NCBI GenBank assembly: GCA_947629075.1
Contig: CANRCI010000049.1
Coordinates: 1-9,834, forward strand
Reading direction: 5' to 3'
Length of the DNA stretch: 9,834 nucleotides
From: an uncultured Bacilli bacterium
GTDB taxonomy: Bacteria > Bacillota_I > Bacilli_A > RF39 > UBA660
The position numbers and the translations under genes are program-made. The notes under the pieces are model-generated. The model worked only from the letters and a program-made list of their open reading frames with translations, was not told the DNA's origin and made no database searches. Each line of letters opens with the position of its first letter. The first letter of the stretch is position 1. Of the stretch, positions 1 through 6,034 are shown piece by piece.

Positions 1-633
1 GGTACATCTACTGCTCCCTTTCTTATTACATTTTACTCCGACTGTTACATCTTTATTGGTCCACAACGTATTTTCATACATTGCTTCTCCACAATCTGGT
101 GCTTCCGCTTTACTACAATCTACTCCATCTGTTGCGTCTTTTGCTTCAGCACTGTCACAATATCCCGATTTATAATTTGAACACGTTAGACATGTTGAAT
201 ATCCAAAATCATAACTGTTAGAGTTCTTTGCTCCATTCTTGACCGTTACAAAGCTGGCATCCCTCTTACACAAGATGTTCTTATCGTCCCCTTCTGGGTC
301 TTTTAACTCACTTAGATATCCTTTATCGACTAACTCACTTAGATAAACTTTCATTCTCTCGCCATTCTTTGGCATATTACACATTTCACCATTCTTCTCA
401 AGACACCTATTCATCATGTTCTCGGCAGCTTCTTTCATCGCTTGTTCGTGTAATGAATACGTCTTATTTCTGGTTTTTGCAATTCTTCCTGATATACTCG
501 GTACTGCGATTGTTATTACTATCCCTAATATTATTATTACCGCTAACAATTCTAGTAATGTGAATCCTTTTCCGCCTACTTTAATTATTATTTTTCTATT
601 CCTTTTTTTCTTCTTTTTCTGTCCCACCGCCAT
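1..633 (-). CDS. Type IV prepilin-like protein, cysteine-rich, partial (3' end beyond window)
   Basis: The minus frame is open for 211 codons and leaves the window without a stop. After a lysine-rich leader of about 23 residues comes a textbook class III signal, GGKG then FTLLELLAVIIILGIV. It has Gly at -1, Phe at +1 and Glu at +5, followed by a hydrophobic helix ending near VPSISGRI. Prepilin peptidase would cut after Gly23, and the helix would pack into a pilus or pseudopilus. The globular part carries ten cysteines, two of them as CLTC, so several disulfides or a metal site are possible. A YLSELVDKGYLSEL segment (residues about 97-110) resembles the GYL...DP region of Gram-positive pilins. 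ATG at 633 lies only 1 nt from GGAGG; the in-frame GTG at 627 has a 7-nt spacing and may be the real start. It has its own promoter. Major pilin, minor pilin and competence pseudopilin cannot be told apart here. Confidence 0.88.
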   Translation of the reverse strand, partial: MAVGQKKKKKRNRKIIIKVGGKGFTLLELLAVIIILGIVITIAVPSISGRIAKTRNKTYSLHEQAMKEAAENMMNRCLEKNGEMCNMPKNGERMKVYLSELVDKGYLSELKDPEGDDKNILCKRDASFVTVKNGAKNSNSYDFGYSTCLTCSNYKSGYCDSAEAKDATDGVDCSKAEAPDCGEAMYENTLWTNKDVTVGVKCNKKGSSRCT

Positions 634-634
634 A

Positions 635-639
635 CCTCC
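635..639 (-). promoter_or_regulatory. Ribosome binding site that favours a GTG start for the prepilin
   Basis: GGAGG sits 1 nt before ATG(633) but 7 nt before the in-frame GTG(627). Normal spacing is 5-9 nt, so GTG is the likelier initiator. That would shorten the leader by two residues. Confidence 0.6.
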
Positions 640-661
640 ATATCTCGTCTATTATAATAAC

Positions 662-691
662 ATTTTACTCTTTTTATGTGTCATCTGTCAA
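662..691 (-). promoter_or_regulatory. Sigma-A-type promoter of the prepilin gene
   Basis: A perfect -35 TTGACA (686-691) is followed after 18 bp by TAAAAT (662-667). This would start a transcript near 655 with a leader of about 28 nt. A perfect TATAAT at 651-656 also exists, but it is 29 bp from TTGACA and would leave almost no leader before the ribosome binding site. It lies directly downstream of the terminator of the previous gene. Confidence 0.6.
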
Positions 692-705
692 TTTATTAAT
701 AACAT

Positions 706-733
706 AAAAAGCACAGATATTTCTGCGCTTTTT
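706..733 (-). terminator. Intrinsic terminator of the 200-residue membrane-anchored protein
   Basis: On the minus strand GCGCAGA (728-722) pairs with TCTGTGC (717-711) across a 4-nt loop, using one G-U wobble. The stem is extended by A/U pairs and followed by five U. On the plus strand the wobble becomes an A-C mismatch, so it should work mainly on the minus strand. It begins at the stop codon of the upstream gene. Confidence 0.75.
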
Positions 734-1335
734 TATTCTTCGACATTCTTAAATACCATAGCTATATTTTTAGCTGGAAATTTTACTTTACTACTATCAC
801 TAGTAAATTTATTATTAGCAATTAATACTGCTCTTACATAGACACTTTTCTTTTCAGCAAGTAAATATTTACTATCTTTAGTAAGCTGTTCCCAATCATT
901 ATTCTTAGTTCGATATTCTAATCTAAAAGATGTGTTTTTATTTATCCAATCTTTAGAATATTGTCCTGTATCAGCGATTTTAATATCAGCTAACCTAGCA
1001 TTATAATCACCATCGTTGATAATCTTAAAATAATATTCTATTCTGTCTTCTGGACTTCGAACCATTAATCTAATGTTTTGAATATTTAAATTGCTTATGG
1101 AAATATCACCGTCAAAACTTGAAGAACCCATTGATACGACATCTCCATCAATCCCCAACGCTAACATGTCTTCTTCTACTAAGGGTTCCATGTAAACATG
1201 CCACTCTTTTTTCTCTTGTGATTCTGTCTTATTTTGTTTAACAAAATTAGTTGTGATAAAGTCTCTACCACCAATACTTACTAATAAAACAACTGCAATT
1301 ACAAGTACCGTTGCCCCTAAAAATTTCTTATTCAT
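733..1335 (-). CDS. Unrecognised membrane-anchored extracytoplasmic protein, 200 aa
   Basis: I do not recognise the family. Residues 1-22 are a short positive N-terminus (MNKK) and one hydrophobic helix (about 5-21), then IGGRDF with no obvious lipobox. This suggests a signal anchor or an uncleaved signal peptide with the rest outside the cell. A polar linker runs to about residue 55. The remainder alternates polar and hydrophobic residues in a beta-sandwich-like way, with IEYYFKIINDGDYNARL near 99-115. There are no cysteines, in contrast to the neighbouring prepilin. The start is well supported by AGGAGG 5 nt before ATG, with a promoter upstream and a terminator right after the stop. Its place between murE and a prepilin fits an envelope role, but that is inference. 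It could be a pilus-associated or cell-wall-associated protein. Confidence 0.85.
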   Translation of the reverse strand: MNKKFLGATVLVIAVVLLVSIGGRDFITTNFVKQNKTESQEKKEWHVYMEPLVEEDMLALGIDGDVVSMGSSSFDGDISISNLNIQNIRLMVRSPEDRIEYYFKIINDGDYNARLADIKIADTGQYSKDWINKNTSFRLEYRTKNNDWEQLTKDSKYLLAEKKSVYVRAVLIANNKFTSDSSKVKFPAKNIAMVFKNVEE

Positions 1336-1357
1336 TTTATCCTCCTACTACACTAAA

Positions 1358-1386
1358 ATACTACCACAATTATGAACAACAGTCAA
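1358..1386 (-). promoter_or_regulatory. Promoter of the 200-residue protein gene
   Basis: TTGACT (1381-1386), 17 bp, TAGTAT (1358-1363), in the short gap after the murE stop. It precedes an AGGAGG ribosome binding site at 1341-1346. No terminator separates it from murE, so read-through transcription is also possible. Confidence 0.5.
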
Positions 1387-1391
1387 AACTA

Positions 1392-2837
1392 TTAACTTCT
1401 AACTTTATTGCGTTCTAGTCTAGCTTGCAAGTGTTTAGTTGCTTCTTCAACATCGCTAAAGTGAATCTTACCCGTCTTAATTTTCTCGTAATCTTCACTA
1501 CCTTTACCTAGTATTAGGACAATGTCTTTTTCACGAGCCATATCGATAGCTTTTTTTATGGCTTCACTTCGATCGATAATTATTTCGTATTTACTCTTGT
1601 CATCGATATCTTTTACCATCATATCGATAATGTCTTTAGGATCTTCACTTCGTGGGTCCTCATAACAGAATATGGCATGAGTTGCATTATCACAAACTGT
1701 CTTACCGACGATTGGTCTTTTTAAATAATCTCGTTCTCCAGCCTGACCAATTACAACAATGCTGCGATTGATGTCTAGCGTGTGGACAAAATTAAGTAAA
1801 TTCTTAATACCATTTGGGGTATGAGCATAATCGATCATGACGTAGAAATCTTGACCTAGATCAATTAGGTCGAGACGCCCAGATACATTTATTTTAGAGA
1901 TATTTTTAAGAAGATCATCCATTTCGAAACCAAGGGCAAGACCGATCAGTAAACCAGCTGCTAAATTGTAGACATTAAAGTCACCAAGTAAGGGACTCGT
2001 CACTTCATAATTTTTATTGTTATAACTATAAGTTATAAATGTTTTACTCGGAGTTACATGGTAATTAACTATTTGTAAATCATTTTCTTTTCCTTGTCCG
2101 TATGTCATAACTTTACTATGGCATACTTTTCTTTCAGTATCATAATATTTATCATCACGATTTAAGATCGCCACACCATCTTCTTTTATCTTCCTAAACT
2201 GTTCTAACTTACAATCTAAATAGTTTTCAAAACTTCCATGAATGTTTAAATGCTCACTCGTTATATTAGTAATTGCTCCAACTTGAAAATTTAGCCCATC
2301 TAGACGTTTTCGGAAATAGGCTTCACTAGAAGTTTCCATTACTACATATTTACATCCCGCTTTTAAAAACTCATCAAAATAACCATAAATTTTATCGGCA
2401 TCTGGTGTCGTGTTATCTGTACTTCGATTGAATTTGGCACAACTTCTTCCATTAGTTCCGATGTAACCGCATATATTTTTTCCAATTAAGGTTTGGGCAA
2501 TAGTTGAAACACTAGTCTTTCCATCGGTTCCACCAACGGAAACAATCGTCAATTTTTCGTTCGGATAATCATAAAATTTACGAGCTATTTCGGGTAAAAT
2601 TTCATTGGTGTTGGAAACTTTAACTACTGGTACACTCTTCTTGCCAACTTCGCGTGATACTACTACCGCGGCAGCGCCACGACTAATCGCATCATCGATA
2701 AAATCATGACGATCGGCATTAACTCCCATCGTACATATAAATAAATCCCCCTCATTTATCTCTTTAGAATTTATTTTAAAACCCTTAATCTCTGTCTCGT
2801 AAGGACAATCTAAAAGTTCACATAATTTTTTCATCAT
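1392..2837 (-). CDS. murE: MurE-type UDP-N-acetylmuramyl-tripeptide synthetase with variant specificity motif
   Basis: It adds the third amino acid (meso-diaminopimelate, lysine or ornithine depending on species) to UDP-MurNAc-L-Ala-D-Glu in the cytoplasm, using ATP. At 481 aa it is close to family length and has the three Mur-ligase domains. Visible motifs are the P-loop GTDGKT (103-108), TTPDA (143-147), a likely carbamylated Lys210, DYAHTPNGI (336-344), GERDYLKRP (367-375) and GKGSEDY (444-450). Three conserved sites deviate: the usual SSHA is SSEA (170-173), GKGHE is GKGSE, and the selectivity motif DNPR is EDPR (393-396). Arg is kept, which leans toward diaminopimelate, but the changes make the substrate uncertain. 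GGAG lies 5 nt before ATG(2837), whereas an upstream GTG (2843) overlaps that site, so 2837 (or ATG 2834) is preferred. It is divergent from the arginase gene. It could also be a second MurE paralogue. Confidence 0.93.
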   Translation of the reverse strand: MMKKLCELLDCPYETEIKGFKINSKEINEGDLFICTMGVNADRHDFIDDAISRGAAAVVVSREVGKKSVPVVKVSNTNEILPEIARKFYDYPNEKLTIVSVGGTDGKTSVSTIAQTLIGKNICGYIGTNGRSCAKFNRSTDNTTPDADKIYGYFDEFLKAGCKYVVMETSSEAYFRKRLDGLNFQVGAITNITSEHLNIHGSFENYLDCKLEQFRKIKEDGVAILNRDDKYYDTERKVCHSKVMTYGQGKENDLQIVNYHVTPSKTFITYSYNNKNYEVTSPLLGDFNVYNLAAGLLIGLALGFEMDDLLKNISKINVSGRLDLIDLGQDFYVMIDYAHTPNGIKNLLNFVHTLDINRSIVVIGQAGERDYLKRPIVGKTVCDNATHAIFCYEDPRSEDPKDIIDMMVKDIDDKSKYEIIIDRSEAIKKAIDMAREKDIVLILGKGSEDYEKIKTGKIHFSDVEEATKHLQARLERNKVRS

Positions 2838-2842
2838 TATCA

Positions 2843-2846
2843 CTCC
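2843..2846 (-). promoter_or_regulatory. Ribosome binding site that decides the murE start
   Basis: GGAG is followed 5 nt later by ATG(2837) and 8 nt later by ATG(2834). The farther in-frame GTG at 2843 overlaps the site itself and would have no ribosome binding site of its own. Confidence 0.6.
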
Positions 2847-2923
2847 ATTTCAATAATATCGCATTTTAAACAAAAAGAAAATAAACACACTAAAAACTAT
2901 GTAAAATTTTGACAAAATATAAC

Positions 2924-2966
2924 TAATTGAATTTTTATTTTTTTTATTACTTTGGTAATTGAATTT
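2924..2966. repeat. 11-bp direct repeat in the murE/arginase divergent region, possible operator
   Basis: TAATTGAATTT occurs at 2924-2934 and again at 2956-2966, 32 bp apart (about three helical turns). The second copy covers the -35 element of the arginase promoter. Each copy contains TGAAT, the half-site of Bacillus arginine-repressor boxes, but the opposite half is degraded. The AT-rich context makes chance occurrence possible. Confidence 0.35.
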
Positions 2967-2987
2967 ATGTTTTTTTTAAAGTATAAT
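2959..2987 (+). promoter_or_regulatory. Sigma-A-type promoter of the arginase gene
   Basis: TTGAAT (2959-2964), 17 bp, perfect TATAAT (2982-2987), predicting a start near 2994 and a leader of about 20 nt. The leader holds the AGGAAG ribosome binding site at 3004-3009. A TTGACA farther up (2909-2914) has only a poor -10 partner. Confidence 0.75.
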
Positions 2988-3015
2988 GTTTTTGCATGTA
3001 GAAAGGAAGATATGC

Positions 3016-3882
3016 ATGAAAATAAACATAATAAATGCCGCAACTGATTTAGGGGTTCATGTCGATGGTAGTGATAAAGGACCGCTAATATTGAGTCATG
3101 AGATTGAAAATAATAAAAAGATTGACAGTATCATTACTGTTAAAAAGAAAGATATTATCAAAAGTCATGATCCTAAAGATTTGGAAAAAAATCTTAAATA
3201 TGTCAATGAATTTAATGAAAGACTTTATAAAGAAATTAAAAACACTAAAGATAAAGGATTGTTTCCTCTTACGATTGGAGGGGATCATTCACTAGCTATT
3301 GCTTCGGCTCTAGCATCGATAAAAACCGATGAAAGTTTAGGTATTATTTGGGTTGATGCCCATGGTGATTACAACACTTTTGCAACGACTAAAACGGGAA
3401 ATCTCCACGGTCTTCCCCTAGCAGCAAATGATGGACTTTGTCAAAAGCTAACAGCATTTCACGATGGCGCTTACTTTAAACCAGAGAATACCGTCATATT
3501 TGGAGGTCGCGATATCGATCCATGGGAAATGCCAGTAATCAAAGAAAATCACGCTAACCTAATTACCACCCAAGATATTAAAGAAAAAGAGATTAGCAAA
3601 TTAGTGAAAGAAGCTGTTACTCTAGCTACTAAAAATACTAACGGAATACATCTAAGTCTAGATCTCGATGTAATCGATCCCGTTGTTGCACCTGGTGTTT
3701 CCGTTCCTGCCAAAGATGGTATAGATGAAGATGAATTCTTAAATATCGTTCGTGAACTTTTAAAATATAAAGATCAGATTAAATCGATTGATTTAGTTGA
3801 ATTTAATCCTACTAGGGATATTGATGACAAAACAAAAAAGATAGCTCTTAAAACCTTAGAAATTCTTCTTGAAGAATTATAA
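3016..3882 (+). CDS. rocF: Arginase (ureohydrolase family, RocF-like)
   Basis: It hydrolyses L-arginine to L-ornithine and urea with a two-manganese centre, in the cytoplasm. The 288 residues contain every ureohydrolase signature: GGDHS (88-92), DAHGDYNT (114-121), GNLHG (128-132), SLDLDVIDP (214-222) and VEFNP (261-265). Predicted metal ligands are His91, Asp114, His116, Asp118, Asp216 and Asp218. DAHGD followed by NT and GNLHG matches Bacillus RocF arginases better than agmatinases. The start at 3016 is chosen because AGGAAG lies 6 nt upstream and arginases begin with a KINII-like strand. An in-frame ATG at 2986 overlaps the -10 box and is rejected. It is the only plus-strand gene and stands alone, convergent with recO and divergent from murE. 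Agmatinase or formimidoylglutamase activity is less likely but not excluded. Confidence 0.92.
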   Translation: MKINIINAATDLGVHVDGSDKGPLILSHEIENNKKIDSIITVKKKDIIKSHDPKDLEKNLKYVNEFNERLYKEIKNTKDKGLFPLTIGGDHSLAIASALASIKTDESLGIIWVDAHGDYNTFATTKTGNLHGLPLAANDGLCQKLTAFHDGAYFKPENTVIFGGRDIDPWEMPVIKENHANLITTQDIKEKEISKLVKEAVTLATKNTNGIHLSLDLDVIDPVVAPGVSVPAKDGIDEDEFLNIVRELLKYKDQIKSIDLVEFNPTRDIDDKTKKIALKTLEILLEEL

Positions 3883-3899
3883 GATTAGCTATCTTTTTT
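3834..3899. terminator. Bidirectional terminator shared by arginase and recO
   Basis: AAAAAAGATAGCT (3834-3846) and AGCTATCTTTTTT (3887-3899) form a perfect 13-bp inverted repeat. Inside lies a second hairpin, AATTCTT/AAGAATT with a CTTG loop (3861-3878). Each strand ends its stem with six U, so both converging transcripts could stop here. The arms lie inside the last arginase codons and over the recO stop codon. On the plus strand a smaller AAGAT/ATCTT hairpin before the same U-run is an alternative. Confidence 0.65.
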
Positions 3900-4638
3900 A
3901 GCTACTTAAAGTTTTTAAAAATTTCTTACTCTTTAGGAAAAGTCCAGTATAGGTATCGTAATACTCATCTAAGAACTCTTCTATTTCTTTAACCGTTTTA
4001 TCTTTTAAATCCAACTTACTTATCTTATCGATATCGACATATTTGAATAAGCGAATTACTTTTATAGCTTTATCACTGACAATTTTTTCATTGTCGTAGC
4101 AATTCTTACATACATAACCACCGTTTTTAGTACTCAACGTTACGATGTCCTCGGTATTGCCACAGATACTACAACCATCTAGTGAAAGAGCTATTCCTAA
4201 ATAATCTAAATATTTTAGTTCAACGATCGATGTAATCACCAAAGGATCAAATCCCGCATCGATCTTTTTTAATGCACTAATTAGTGTATTATATATTTGT
4301 TCATCAGCATTTTCTCGATATACCTGACTAGCTAGTTCTAGAAGAAAAGTTCCATAACTAACTTTAATGATATCCCCTAATATATTAGTAAAATTATCTA
4401 AGACATCAACACTGATAAGAGTAGACAATCCATTTTCTTTATAATAGATATTAAAGTCGCCATAAACTAATTTTTGACTTACACTTCTAAGTTTACTCTT
4501 TACCCTGCGACATCCTTTACTGATAACTCCAATTATGCCATATTCTTTAGTAAAGACATTTAAAATCTTACTCGATTCACTATAATCAGTACTATTTATT
4601 ACTATTCCCTGAACTTTCTCGATTCGCAACTTCTTCAC
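3898..4638 (-). CDS. recO: DNA repair protein RecO
   Basis: RecO works with RecR (and RecF) to load RecA on SSB-coated single-stranded DNA and to anneal complementary strands. The 246 aa match the family's usual length. The N-terminal OB fold (about 1-80) carries GIVINSTDYSESSKILNVFT, like the Bacillus GIVLRTNDYGE start. A helical region follows. A zinc finger is formed by Cys156, Cys159, Cys177 and Cys180 (CSIC and CKNC). The C-terminus TGLFLKSKKFL is nearly identical to the Bacillus end. The annotated GTG(4638) follows an in-frame TAG closely and overlaps AAGGTG. The in-frame TTG(4629), 6 nt after that AAGGTG, is an equally good start. Its 5' end overlaps yqzL, suggesting coupled translation, and it ends the era operon. 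Confidence 0.95.
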   Translation of the reverse strand: MKKLRIEKVQGIVINSTDYSESSKILNVFTKEYGIIGVISKGCRRVKSKLRSVSQKLVYGDFNIYYKENGLSTLISVDVLDNFTNILGDIIKVSYGTFLLELASQVYRENADEQIYNTLISALKKIDAGFDPLVITSIVELKYLDYLGIALSLDGCSICGNTEDIVTLSTKNGGYVCKNCYDNEKIVSDKAIKVIRLFKYVDIDKISKLDLKDKTVKEIEEFLDEYYDTYTGLFLKSKKFLKTLSS

Positions 4639-4714
4639 CTTCTAGACTTTTAAACATCAAATAATATTTTATATCACCAGTTTTAGAAAACAACTTCCAA
4701 AGTGTATCTTTCAT
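4592..4714 (-). CDS. yqzL: YqzL-family small protein, 40 aa
   Basis: A 40-codon frame between era and recO begins MKDTLWKLFSKTGDIKYYLM and continues FKSLEGEE. This closely follows Bacillus YqzL (a TWKFFSQTGNIETYLLFKELE-type sequence), which sits at the same place between era and recO. The Trp, the F-S-x-TG core and the YL-FK-LE stretch are all kept. The ribosome binding site AGGTG is 5 nt before ATG(4714). The last roughly 40 bases overlap the start of recO in another frame. The tail (about residues 28-40) is polar and differs from Bacillus, as expected where it also encodes recO. The family has no established function. No membrane segment or cysteine is present. Confidence 0.85.
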   Translation of the reverse strand: MKDTLWKLFSKTGDIKYYLMFKSLEGEEVANRESSGNSNK

Positions 4715-4715
4715 A

Positions 4716-4740
4716 TCATCACCTATCTACATTGTGATGA
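4716..4740 (-). promoter_or_regulatory. Hairpin covering the yqzL ribosome binding site
   Basis: In the minus transcript TCATCAC (4740-4734) and GTGATGA (4722-4716) are a perfect 7-bp inverted repeat around an 11-nt loop. The downstream arm covers the GTG of the AGGTG ribosome binding site and ends just before the yqzL ATG. If it folds, it would lower yqzL, and through the overlap recO, translation relative to era. There is no U-run, so it is not a terminator. Confidence 0.35.
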
Positions 4741-4763
4741 ATTTTTCTAAAAGTTATACACGA

Positions 4764-5648
4764 CTAATCTAATTCTTTTAGGCCAAACTCCATTAGATAC
4801 TTTTCTCGATCGCGCCAATTAGGAATGGCTTTAACAAAAGTTTCTAGATAAACTCGCTTACCCAATAACTCCTCGATATCACTTCTTGCTTCCGTACCGA
4901 TTTGTTTCAACATTTTACCACCACGACCAATAATAATTTTCTTAAGATTATCGCGGTCGACTACAATGACGACATTGATAACTGCCTTATCTTTAGTTTC
5001 TTCATAATGCTTGACAAGACAGGTAACTGAATGCGGCACTTCTTCACGCGTTAGACGTAATACTTTTTCACGAACCAATTCCGCGATTTGAAAATTACGA
5101 CTGACATTGGTAATCGCTTCTTCATCAAAATACCTGACATCATCAGTCAAATAATTTTTAATAGTTTTAATTAAATCGCCGACATTAACTCCCTTTAAAG
5201 CTGAAATAGGAATTATTTCTTTAAAATCGTATAAATCTTTCAATTGGTCGATATCACTTAATAATTTTTCTTTATTTACCTCATCTACTTTATTGATAAC
5301 TAGAAAAACAGGCTTTTCTAGATCTTTAATTCGTTCGAGAATAAAGTTATCACCGCGACCAAAACCTTTACTACCATCGATTAAAAATAAAATTACATCA
5401 CAATCTTCTTCCATAGTATATGCTTTACTATTTAAGATGGTACCAAGCTTGTCCTTAGGTTTATGAATACCAGGAGTATCGACAAATACTATTTGGGTAT
5501 CATCATCGTTATAAATTCCTTGAATGACGTTTCTAGTCGTTCCACTGACATTACTAGTAATAGCTAATTTACGTTCTAAAATACTGTTCAATAAAGTACT
5601 TTTACCAACATTGGGACGTCCAACTATACTTACAAAACCACTCTTCAT
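4764..5648 (-). CDS. era: GTPase Era
   Basis: Era binds the 3' end of 16S rRNA and assists 30S subunit maturation. The 294 aa are the usual length. The GTPase domain shows G1 GRPNVGKS (10-17), G2 around SGTTR (35-39), G3 DTPG (57-60), G4 NKVD (119-122) and G5 SAL (149-151). The C-terminal KH domain has IIIGRGGKMLKQIG (238-251). All motifs are intact. The start is preceded by an AGGGGGA ribosome binding site partly overlapping the stop of the deaminase-like gene, 8 nt upstream. The neighbours (cdd before, yqzL and recO after) are those of Bacillus, and ybeY in the same cluster acts on the same rRNA. Confidence 0.98.
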   Translation of the reverse strand: MKSGFVSIVGRPNVGKSTLLNSILERKLAITSNVSGTTRNVIQGIYNDDDTQIVFVDTPGIHKPKDKLGTILNSKAYTMEEDCDVILFLIDGSKGFGRGDNFILERIKDLEKPVFLVINKVDEVNKEKLLSDIDQLKDLYDFKEIIPISALKGVNVGDLIKTIKNYLTDDVRYFDEEAITNVSRNFQIAELVREKVLRLTREEVPHSVTCLVKHYEETKDKAVINVVIVVDRDNLKKIIIGRGGKMLKQIGTEARSDIEELLGKRVYLETFVKAIPNWRDREKYLMEFGLKELD

Positions 5649-5656
5649 AAATCCCC

Positions 5657-6034
5657 CTAATCACTAAATATTTCTAAACCTAAATCTTTTACTTTGAAAA
5701 CTTTCTCGTTGCCTTCAATATCCATACAGATTACTTCTCTATCACTTTCCAAAAATTCACTTATAACGGCGCGGTTTAAGTATTTTAAATCATTTAAAGA
5801 ATTACTTCCAACCATTATATAAATCTTATCGAAATCTCCTCTTTTATATCCTTTGGTTACCGCTTGACTAATCGCACTCATCTCAGCTGAAATAGTTCCA
5901 CGAAAAATAGCGTTTTTAATGCTTACGCCCGAAAACTTATTACCATCTTTCATCACTACAATGGCTGAAAAGCGAAGCGATGGAACTGGAGCAATACAAT
6001 TATCTAAAAGTTTTTTTAATTCTTCTTTCATCAT
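5657..6034 (-). CDS. Cytidine-deaminase-fold paralogue lacking all zinc ligands (probable pseudoenzyme)
   Basis: This 125-aa protein aligns without gaps to the adjacent cdd product over about 110 residues, sharing VV-KDGN-F-GV, GYK--DF--IYI, ISE and FKV. The catalytic signatures are gone. CAE is SAE (Ser49, with Glu51 kept), and PCFLC is LKYLN, so both downstream cysteines become Lys84 and Asn87. The ribose-binding N-x-E becomes S-x-K (Ser38, Lys40). Zinc-dependent deamination is therefore not expected. The frame is intact with its own AAGGAG ribosome binding site and overlaps the cdd stop as ATGA, so it is not a decaying pseudogene by sequence. Inference: it may assemble with Cdd, since tetrameric deaminases build active sites across subunits, or it may bind another ligand. 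Confidence 0.85.
   Translation of the reverse strand: MMKEELKKLLDNCIAPVPSLRFSAIVVMKDGNKFSGVSIKNAIFRGTISAEMSAISQAVTKGYKRGDFDKIYIMVGSNSLNDLKYLNRAVISEFLESDREVICMDIEGNEKVFKVKDLGLEIFSD

Noticed and set aside
416..841. A 141-codon plus-strand open frame and a shorter overlapping one at 369-563
   Set aside because: They lie antisense to the prepilin and the 200-aa gene and across the terminator and promoter between them. The hydrophobic residues come from reading the AT-rich signals backwards, and no ribosome binding site is seen.
2853..2868. murE promoter candidates TAAAAT and TATTAT
   Set aside because: Neither has a convincing -35 at 16-18 bp, and TATTAT would start the transcript on the ribosome binding site.
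2986..3015. Ten-residue N-terminal extension of arginase
   Set aside because: Its ATG overlaps the -10 box, so it would lie upstream of the predicted transcript start, and the ribosome binding site serves 3016.
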